Positions 15,151 to 21,122 of a stretch of DNA of 21,122 nt are shown here, one piece after another. This stretch comes from Tissierellaceae bacterium. Lineage in GTDB: Bacteria; Bacillota; Clostridia; Tissierellales; Tissierellaceae. Each line of letters begins with the position of its first letter. Within the stretch, counting starts at the first letter, position 1. The stretch spans positions 1 through 21,122 of the forward strand of contig JALNZV010000031.1 in NCBI GenBank assembly GCA_023229175.1. The letters are read 5' to 3'. The position numbers and the translations under genes were made by a program. Below the pieces are notes generated by a model. The model made no database searches. It was not told the origin of the DNA and was given only the letters and a program-made list of their open reading frames with translations.

Positions 15151-16968
15151 TTAAGTTTGAATTACACTAACCTGTAGCGGCAGTCTTACTTCCACAATGG
15201 TACCTTCACCAGGCGTACTTTTCAGAGAAATATCGCCTTTGTGGGCTTCTACAATCTGCCTTGCTATGGACAACCCAAGTCCTGTACCTCCAAGGTCTCT
15301 GCTTCTTCCTTTTTCAACCCTATAGAACCTTTCAAATATCCTTTTTTGATCCTCTTTAGGTATTCCTGCCCCATTATCTTGTACTTTAATATATAGATAT
15401 TCTTCTTCCTGTCCTAGGGATACTGCTATTTTGCTTCTATTGTTCGTATATTTTATACTATTGGACACTATATTTAGTATTACCTGTTCTATGCCGTCTT
15501 TATCAACGACAATATCTGGTAAATCCTCTTGAATATCCATTATCAATTCCTGTTCCTTTTCTTTAAACACAAGCTCTAATTTCAGCAGTATATCTTTTAT
15601 TAGTTTCTCCAAGGATACTTCTTCCTTTTTCCACAGAGTCTTTTTATAGTCTAGATTAGATAGTTGTAATAGGTCCCTTACGAGCCTTGTCATTCTATCG
15701 CATTCGTTGTCTATGACAGATAAGAAGTTGTTACTGACTTTTTTATCTATGCCGCCTTCCATGAGAGTTTCTGTATAACTTTTAATGGTGGTTATAGGTG
15801 TTTTAAGCTCATGAGACACATTGGCCACAAATTCTTTTCTCATATTATCCAATTTATGCTCTTTTGTTATATCTTGAAACACGATAATTAACCCGCCTAT
15901 GTCGTTGTTCTCATTTTTAAAGGGGGCATATTTTACTTTGTAAACCTGATTGTCAATCTCTACAGTTTCTTCGCCTTCTAATGTGGATTCATCGTCGTAA
16001 TCTACGTCTTCTACATTTATCATCTCCAAGGGAAATGACTGGTTATGTGAAAAATCCTTTGAATATATGTATTCTCGCTTCAAACCTAATACCTCAACGG
16101 CTATTAAATTGGCGTGTATCAATTGCCCATTGGTGCCGACTGCAATGACGCCTTCAGCCATATAACTAAATATAGTATCTAGTTTTGACCTCTCCAAATC
16201 CATTTCTTGAATTGTATCCTTTAACTTTAAGGTCAAGTGATTAAACATATTTGCAAGCTGACCAATTTCATCGTCAGATCTAATCTCAACAAACTGGTTA
16301 AAGTTTCCCGTGGCCATTTCCTCCGCTTTTCTCGTCACATCCCTAATGGGTTCTGTAATACTTGATGCGATTAAATAGCCTAGAAACACTGTAATTAAAA
16401 GAGCCATTAAGGTAGCACTGGTGAGTATCTTCTTAGATTCATTTACGGTGATATATACATTTTCTAGGTCTGCAACCATGTAAATTACGCCCTTAACCTT
16501 TCCCACCTCTGTAAATACCGGGTACACTACATGGTTCTCCAATAAATTTTCATTGGCCTCCTTTACGATACCGCTGGCATTTTCTCCATCATAAGCCCTC
16601 AATATCAATGTAGGATCTAATTTATATGACAGGGCATTTTGACCTATTATCTTGTGACTTTGTTTTGATGTACTAGCTAAAATAACTGGTATGTCGTCCC
16701 CGTATATTACGTATAAGACTTCGTTGCTAGATGTCCTCCAATTGTTGACGGTTTCTTGAATATCGGATTGCACCATTGTCCAATCCTCCTCAGATAGGTA
16801 GGAAGACGACCTTATAATAGCTTCAATTCTTTGCTCCATTGTATTTGTGATATTGGCTATTTGTTGAGTTTCCAGCTTCCCTATGATAAATATTCCGACT
16901 ATTACCATGGCGATAAATACTAGTAAAAAATATACTACGATAAACTTCCACTTTATGCTCGAAAACAT
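15151..16968 (-). CDS. walK: Sensor histidine kinase WalK (YycG)
   Basis: This 605-residue membrane kinase of the essential WalRK system controls peptidoglycan remodelling genes. In order it has TM1 (9-31), an extracytoplasmic Cache-like sensor loop (32-182), TM2 (183-203), HAMP (about 200-252), an intracellular PAS domain (about 258-370), HisKA with phospho-acceptor His386 in VSHELKTP, and HATPase_c (about 485-597). The last carries the N box around 499-503, DNGAGIP and GGTGLGLSI. Length and domain order match WalK exactly. AGGAGGGG precedes the ATG, and only two bases separate it from the walR stop. Confidence 0.97.
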   Translation of the reverse strand: MFSSIKWKFIVVYFLLVFIAMVIVGIFIIGKLETQQIANITNTMEQRIEAIIRSSSYLSEEDWTMVQSDIQETVNNWRTSSNEVLYVIYGDDIPVILASTSKQSHKIIGQNALSYKLDPTLILRAYDGENASGIVKEANENLLENHVVYPVFTEVGKVKGVIYMVADLENVYITVNESKKILTSATLMALLITVFLGYLIASSITEPIRDVTRKAEEMATGNFNQFVEIRSDDEIGQLANMFNHLTLKLKDTIQEMDLERSKLDTIFSYMAEGVIAVGTNGQLIHANLIAVEVLGLKREYIYSKDFSHNQSFPLEMINVEDVDYDDESTLEGEETVEIDNQVYKVKYAPFKNENNDIGGLIIVFQDITKEHKLDNMRKEFVANVSHELKTPITTIKSYTETLMEGGIDKKVSNNFLSVIDNECDRMTRLVRDLLQLSNLDYKKTLWKKEEVSLEKLIKDILLKLELVFKEKEQELIMDIQEDLPDIVVDKDGIEQVILNIVSNSIKYTNNRSKIAVSLGQEEEYLYIKVQDNGAGIPKEDQKRIFERFYRVEKGRSRDLGGTGLGLSIARQIVEAHKGDISLKSTPGEGTIVEVRLPLQVSVIQT

Positions 16969-16970
16969 AA

Positions 16971-17669
16971 TTAGCCCCTCCTGAAATAATAACCTACACC
17001 TCTTTTGGTCAGTATATATCTAAATTCCCCATCCCCGTCTTCAATCTTTTCCCTAAGTCTCCTTATGGTAACATCTACGGTCCTGATATCCCCGTAATAC
17101 TCATATCCCCAGACTTCCTCCAGTAATTGCTCTCTAGAAAATACTTGGTTGGCACTTGCTGCTAAAAACTTCAATAGTTCGTATTCCCTTAAAGTTAGCT
17201 CTACAATTATGCCAGCTTTCCTCACTTCGTATTTATTTAAATCTATTATTAAGTCTTTGGAAGTTATGAGCTTAGCAGAATTTGTATCATTGTCTAAATT
17301 GGAAAAGTTTACCCTTCTCAAATTCGCCTTTACCCTTGCCACCAGCTCTCTCATGCTGAAAGGCTTTGTAATATAGTCATCTGCTCCTAATTCAAGCCCC
17401 AATACCTTATCCACTTCTTCCTCCTTGGCCGTGAGCATTATAACTGGAGTATTATGTTTCATCCTTATTTCCTTTAGGGCTTGAAAACCATCTTTTTTAG
17501 GCATCATAATATCTAAAATAATTAAGTCCGGCATTATATTGTCTACTGCCTGTACACCTTCTTCCCCATCAAAGGCCGTGCTTACGCTGTAGCCTTCCTT
17601 CTCTAAATTAAACTTTATTATATCTGCAATGGCCTTCTCATCATCTACTACTAGAATCTTGCTATCCAT
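16971..17669 (-). CDS. walR: Response regulator WalR (YycF), OmpR/PhoB family
   Basis: This 232-residue DNA-binding regulator is phosphorylated by WalK. The receiver domain (about 3-118) has the acidic pocket Asp9-Asp10, phospho-acceptor Asp53 (LILDIMMP), Thr80 and Lys102 (TKPF). The winged-helix DNA-binding domain (about 130-230) includes LTLREYELLKFLA, VWGYEYYGDIRTVDVTIRRLREKIE and the C-terminal RGVGYYFR, which is closely WalR-like. GGAG lies eight bases before the ATG. It is the first gene of the wal operon, read from a near-consensus promoter and divergent from the riboswitch-controlled ATPase. Confidence 0.97.
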   Translation of the reverse strand: MDSKILVVDDEKAIADIIKFNLEKEGYSVSTAFDGEEGVQAVDNIMPDLIILDIMMPKKDGFQALKEIRMKHNTPVIMLTAKEEEVDKVLGLELGADDYITKPFSMRELVARVKANLRRVNFSNLDNDTNSAKLITSKDLIIDLNKYEVRKAGIIVELTLREYELLKFLAASANQVFSREQLLEEVWGYEYYGDIRTVDVTIRRLREKIEDGDGEFRYILTKRGVGYYFRRG

Positions 17670-17712
17670 TAAATCACTCCATTTAATTATTCCTATTATT
17701 ATCTTATATATA

Positions 17713-17741
17713 ATTATCTAATAAAGAATTTTACTTGTCAA
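17713..17741 (-). promoter_or_regulatory. Sigma-A promoter of the wal operon
   Basis: On the minus strand a perfect TTGACA (17736-17741) and GATAAT (17713-17718) are separated by 17 bases, 44 bases upstream of the walR ATG. Near-consensus strength fits constitutive expression of an essential two-component system. Confidence 0.82.
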
Positions 17742-17776
17742 ACTATTATTATACCTATTAATTTATAAGTTTTGTA

Positions 17777-17805
17777 TTGTATTCCATGAAATACTAATAT
17801 ATAAT
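17777..17805 (+). promoter_or_regulatory. Sigma-A promoter of the riboswitch-ATPase transcript
   Basis: TTGTAT (17777-17782) and a perfect TATAAT (17800-17805) are spaced by 17 bases. The expected start of transcription, about 17812, coincides with the first base of the riboswitch P1 helix. Confidence 0.75.
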
Positions 17806-17811
17806 ACATAT

Positions 17812-17899
17812 AACGAAGGGGAGTAGCTTATAATTAGTTAGTCGTCAATACGGATTTTCCCGGCTAACTACCTATTCCTTAGGAAGCAAGACCTTTGTT
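17812..17899 (+). ncRNA. yybP-ykoY Mn2+ riboswitch
   Basis: The conserved blocks of this manganese aptamer are present in order: AAGGGGAGTAGC (17816-17827), GTCGTCAAT (17841-17849), CCGGCT (17869-17874 region) and GCAAGACCTTT (17886-17896). P1 forms from AACGAAGG (17812-17819) with CCTTTGTT (17892-17899), with one G-T pair. A second helix forms from TAGTTAGTCG (17835-17844) with CGGCTAACTA (17871-17880). Members sense Mn2+ directly and commonly control manganese exporters and P-type ATPases. The 3' strand of P1 is part of the following terminator stem, so ligand-stabilised P1 should prevent termination (ON switch). Confidence 0.92.
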
Positions 17900-17934
17900 T
17901 GGATTTTATGTCCAAACAAAGGTCTTTTTGTTTT
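17888..17934 (+). terminator. Riboswitch-controlled intrinsic terminator
   Basis: A perfect 15-bp stem (17889-17903 with 17911-17925, extendable by one pair) encloses a seven-base loop and is followed by TTTTGTTTT. Bases 17892-17899 of its 5' arm are also the 3' strand of riboswitch P1, making the two structures mutually exclusive. Confidence 0.93.
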
Positions 17935-17987
17935 AATCTAAACATTTGTGACATAATACTATTAAATATCGAAAGAAGGAGAACAAG

Positions 17988-20663
17988 ATGAGAGAATGGT
18001 ATAAGTTGGATAAACATGATATATCCACGGATTTGGCAGTGGATCTAGATAGAGGCCTATCTTCTGATGAATCAAAAGCTAGGCTGATAGACCATGGACC
18101 CAATGAGTTAGTGGAGGAAGCAAAGAAAAGTTTTATTTCAAAACTTATGGCGCAGTTTTTAGATTTTCTGGTCCTGATACTTATAGCTGCTGCCCTTATC
18201 TCCGTTTTCATAGGGGAGCCTAAGGATGCTCTCGTAATCATAGCCATTGTCATACTAAATGCCCTATTGGGACTTTATCAAGAGGGAAAGGCTGAAAAGG
18301 CCCTTGAAGCCTTGAAAAAAATGGCCTCTCCAACAGCCAAGGTACTAAGGGACGGTCAATTAGTTGAAGCCCCAGCAAATAGCTTGGTACCTGGAGATAT
18401 TGTAAATCTAGATGCAGGCGATATTATACCTGCAGATCTTAGGTTAATAGAAAGTTCGAATTTGCAAATAGAGGAAGCCTCTCTCACGGGGGAGTCAGTC
18501 CCAGTGGATAAGCGTGACGACATCATCTATTGGGAAGATGTATCCCTTGGCGATAGAAAGAACATGGCCTATATGAGCACCTTCGTTACTTATGGTAGAG
18601 GTAGGGGCATTGTTGTAGAAACTGGCCACAATACAGAAATTGGAAAAATTGCAACTATGATTCAAACTTACGAAAATGAGTTAACCCCCCTACAAAACCA
18701 ATTGAACCACTTGGGGAAGGTCCTGGGATTGACTACTATTGCAATCTGTGCATTGGCCTTTGGCATTGGCTTAATTCAAGGCAGAGAGGTACTTGAAATG
18801 TTTATGGTGTCCATTAGTTTGGCAGTTGCAGCCATACCAGAAGGTCTACCAGCCATTGTAACTATAGTATTGGCCATTGGAATGAATAAGATGGTAAAAA
18901 AACACGCAATTGTTAAGAAGTTACTCGCTGTGGAGACATTAGGATCCACCACCGTTATTTGCACCGATAAGACTGGAACCTTAACTCAAAACGAAATGAC
19001 CGTAATAAAATTATATACGGATGGAATAACTATCGATGTCACAGGTGTAGGCTATGGTCCTCAGGGAGATTTTCGCATAGCAAATAAATCACTGAATAAT
19101 GTTGAGTTTATTCACAGGCTTTTAAATATTGCTGTCCTTTCTAACGATGCTGACCTTGAAAAAAGTCCCGATGGATACAAGGTAATTGGGGACCCTACTG
19201 AGGGAGCTTTAATTACCTTAGGTGCGAAAGGCAGTATTTTGAAATCTGCTGCTAACGAAAAATACCCTCGCATCTCGGAGATTCCCTTTGACTCCGACAG
19301 AAAGATGATGACCACATTCCATGAAAACTTTATTCGAGATAAGATTACCTCCCTGACTAAAGGAGCACCTGATATTGTCATAGACAGATGCAGCTTTATC
19401 GAACTGGATGGTAAGGTATTTGACTTCACCGACGACATAAAAAGACAGGTGATAAGTGTAATCGAAGAGTTTTCCAAGGAGGCCCTAAGGGTATTGGCAT
19501 TTTCTTATGGTCAATACAGTGAACTGCCTGAGGTAATTTCTCCTGATACATGTGAAACCAATATGGTTTTTGTAGGTCTAGCTGGGATGATTGATCCCCC
19601 TAGGTCGGAAGCAAAAGAAGCCATTAACAAATGTAAAAAAGCTGGTATAAAAACAGTAATGATAACTGGTGACCATAGGGAAACTGCCTTTGCCATAGCC
19701 AAGGACCTTAAATTGGCAAGTTCCATTACTGAAACCATGACTGGTGACGAATTAAATAAAATCTCCGACGAGGTTTTAAGGGAGACTGTCAAAAATATTA
19801 AAGTATTTGCCAGAGTATCTCCTGAGCATAAAGTGAGAATAGTAGATGCACTGAAAAATAATGGAGAAATAACTGCCATGACAGGTGATGGTGTAAACGA
19901 TGCTTTGGCACTAAAAAGGGCTGATATTGGTGTATCCATGGGTATAACGGGCACTGATGTGGCAAAAAATACTGCGGAAATGATTTTGACAGATGACAAC
20001 TTTGCCAGTATAGTATCGGCAGTAGAAGAAGGCCGAATAATCTATAGCAATATTAAAAAATTCGTTTTCTTTCTATTGTCTTGTAATATAGGCGAAATCC
20101 TATTGGTTTTTTCAAGTATACTGCTAAATTTGCCTATACCTTTGCTGGCTATTCAACTGCTTTGGCTAAATCTGGTTACTGACAGTTTCCCTGCTTTAGC
20201 TCTTGGTGTAGAAAAGGGCGAAGTCGACATCATGGATAATCCCCCCAGAAGGTCCAAGGAACCTATTTTGGATAAATCTATGTTAAGGGGAATTGCATTC
20301 CAAAGTATTGCCATAGCTGCCGTATCTCTATTTTCCTATAAATGGGGCCTTAATAAATACCTTGGAGATTTGCTTAAAGCTAGGACAATTATATTTGCAA
20401 CGTTGATATCCGCTGAGCTCCTTAGGGCATTTTCCAGTAGATCCCACAAACATTCATTATTTGAAATTGGACTTTTTTCAAATATTACCATGATTTATGC
20501 AGTTATTGCTTCTTTTGCCCTTTTGCTGATGGTAATTTACATTCCATTTTTTCAGCCAATATTCCATACAGTTCCTCTAGTCTTAACTGACTGGGCTGTA
20601 ATCCTAGGTCTATCACTGATACCCCTCATAGTTGGAGAATCGGGAAAAATTTTATTCAGATAA
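17988..20663 (+). CDS. P-type cation-transporting ATPase, Ca2+/Mn2+ type (SERCA/YloB-like)
   Basis: This 891-residue P2A-type ATPase exports divalent cations using ATP. An N-terminal cation_ATPase_N domain leads into the actuator domain with TGES (167-170). M4 contains AAIPEGLPA with Glu285, the phosphorylation site is Asp327 in DKTGTLTQNEM, the nucleotide domain has KGAP, and the hinge is TGDGVNDALALK (632-643). M5, M6 and M8 carry CNIGE (Asn700, Glu703), NLVTD (Asn728, Thr731, Asp732) and SAE (Glu810). These correspond to both calcium sites of SERCA rather than the single site of many bacterial relatives. The upstream yybP-ykoY riboswitch argues that Mn2+ efflux is at least one physiological role. 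GAAGGAG lies before the ATG, and a terminator follows directly. Whether Ca2+ or Mn2+ is the main substrate cannot be decided from sequence. Confidence 0.95.
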   Translation: MREWYKLDKHDISTDLAVDLDRGLSSDESKARLIDHGPNELVEEAKKSFISKLMAQFLDFLVLILIAAALISVFIGEPKDALVIIAIVILNALLGLYQEGKAEKALEALKKMASPTAKVLRDGQLVEAPANSLVPGDIVNLDAGDIIPADLRLIESSNLQIEEASLTGESVPVDKRDDIIYWEDVSLGDRKNMAYMSTFVTYGRGRGIVVETGHNTEIGKIATMIQTYENELTPLQNQLNHLGKVLGLTTIAICALAFGIGLIQGREVLEMFMVSISLAVAAIPEGLPAIVTIVLAIGMNKMVKKHAIVKKLLAVETLGSTTVICTDKTGTLTQNEMTVIKLYTDGITIDVTGVGYGPQGDFRIANKSLNNVEFIHRLLNIAVLSNDADLEKSPDGYKVIGDPTEGALITLGAKGSILKSAANEKYPRISEIPFDSDRKMMTTFHENFIRDKITSLTKGAPDIVIDRCSFIELDGKVFDFTDDIKRQVISVIEEFSKEALRVLAFSYGQYSELPEVISPDTCETNMVFVGLAGMIDPPRSEAKEAINKCKKAGIKTVMITGDHRETAFAIAKDLKLASSITETMTGDELNKISDEVLRETVKNIKVFARVSPEHKVRIVDALKNNGEITAMTGDGVNDALALKRADIGVSMGITGTDVAKNTAEMILTDDNFASIVSAVEEGRIIYSNIKKFVFFLLSCNIGEILLVFSSILLNLPIPLLAIQLLWLNLVTDSFPALALGVEKGEVDIMDNPPRRSKEPILDKSMLRGIAFQSIAIAAVSLFSYKWGLNKYLGDLLKARTIIFATLISAELLRAFSSRSHKHSLFEIGLFSNITMIYAVIASFALLLMVIYIPFFQPIFHTVPLVLTDWAVILGLSLIPLIVGESGKILFR

Positions 20664-20664
20664 C

Positions 20665-20690
20665 AAAAGCCTTCGGGCTTTTTTTATTTT
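20665..20690 (+). terminator. Rho-independent terminator of the ATPase gene
   Basis: AAAGCC (20666-20671) pairs with GGCTTT (20676-20681) over a TTCG tetraloop, followed by TTTTTATTTT. It begins three bases after the stop codon. Confidence 0.93.
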
Positions 20691-20739
20691 GCACATTTTA
20701 TTTTTTTGGCGCATAGAATAGAACAAGGAAGGTGGTATA

Positions 20740-21122
20740 GTGAGAAAAATGATTAATTCCAAACTTTGTCCTGTTCTTAGTTCCAAAATTATGTCCCAAT
20801 CGAAGGAAGAGGTCCCTGTTATTCTGCAATTTAACAGTTCATCGGATATAAGTAACAATGCCTATAATTTGTCTTCAAAAATAAAGTTAAAATTGCCACT
20901 AATAAATGGATTTGCTGGATACATGAATACGGAAACCATATACAAAATTGTAGACGACCCAAATATTGAATTTATCAGTTTTGACACTAAAGTATATGCA
21001 CTATTGGACATTGCAGCCCCCACCATAGACGCAAGTTTTCCACAGGATAAGGGCTTCCACGGTGAGGGAGTTACCATTGCCGTTGTAGATACTGGCGTCT
21101 CCCCCCACTACGACCTTGTAAG
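20740..21122 (+). CDS. Subtilisin-family (S8) serine protease, partial (C-terminus beyond window)
   Basis: Only 127 residues are visible. The start codon is GTG with GGAAGGTGG four bases upstream; an ATG three codons later is too far from that site. The catalytic Asp lies in VTIAVVDTGVSPHYDL near the window end, preceded by HGEG, as in subtilases; His and Ser would lie beyond. The first 85 or so residues, with LKLPLINGFAGYMNTETIYKIVDDPNIEFI, resemble an inhibitor-I9-type propeptide. No N-terminal hydrophobic signal is present (RKMINSKLCPVLSS), so this may be a cytoplasmic or non-classically exported protease in the manner of AprX. A weak TTGCAC-19-TAGAAT (20689-20719) may be its promoter. Confidence 0.88.
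   Translation, partial: MRKMINSKLCPVLSSKIMSQSKEEVPVILQFNSSSDISNNAYNLSSKIKLKLPLINGFAGYMNTETIYKIVDDPNIEFISFDTKVYALLDIAAPTIDASFPQDKGFHGEGVTIAVVDTGVSPHYDLV

Noticed and set aside
19511..19999. Minus-strand open frame of 162 codons inside the P-type ATPase
   Set aside because: Antisense to conserved ATPase motifs, with Ser/Ala/Ile-rich nonsense-like composition and no plausible start signal.
1..21122. Mobile elements, CRISPR arrays, tRNA or rRNA genes
   Set aside because: No transposase or integrase motifs, no regularly spaced repeats and no tRNA-like cloverleaf or rRNA blocks were seen on either strand.

Overview
The window reads as a low-GC Gram-positive chromosome, most likely an anaerobic Clostridia/Tissierellia-type Firmicute. 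The grounds are strong AGGAGG-type ribosome binding sites, AT-rich codon use, a complete walRKHIJ-htrA-rlmH neighbourhood, SLH-domain wall anchoring and SipW-type signal peptides. There are no transposases, phage genes, CRISPR arrays, tRNAs or rRNAs. Almost everything is on the minus strand; only the last two genes are on the plus strand.

Layout, left to right. (1) 1-1229: a YtrA-type GntR repressor and the ATP-binding subunit of its ABC transporter (cut by the window edge), with a clear promoter and a palindromic operator. (2) 1264-6928: a six-gene minus-strand operon that looks like a cell-surface fibre system. In transcription order it encodes a SipW-type secreted protein (215 aa), a small acidic secreted protein (111 aa), a long S26B signal peptidase with a polytopic N-terminal extension, a TasA/camelysin-like secreted protein (223 aa), a two-TM DUF5305-like membrane protein, and a membrane- and wall-anchored protein with three SLH repeats. 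(3) 7084-7827: a CPBP-family membrane protease. (4) 8053-17741: the wal (yyc) essential two-component locus, in the order walR, walK, an inserted secreted Ig-like protein gene, walH, walI, walJ, htrA, surE, a small unknown gene, a DUF454 gene and rlmH. (5) 17777-20690: a yybP-ykoY Mn2+ riboswitch, with a mutually exclusive terminator, in front of a SERCA-like P-type cation ATPase. (6) 20740-end: the start of a subtilisin-family protease.

How the parts work together. In the fibre operon the signal peptidase probably processes the three neighbouring proteins that share a GYxxW-type signal. The SLH protein could tie the assembly to the wall polymer, and the DUF5305-like protein may be an assembly or sensing membrane partner. 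In the wal locus, WalRK senses cell-wall status and WalH/WalI tune WalK. A perfect WalR box lies immediately upstream of the inserted Ig-like gene, which suggests feedback control of the downstream half of the operon.

The strongest candidates for something new are the fibre operon and the WalR-box/Ig-like insertion. All family assignments come from reading motifs by eye; no database search was possible.
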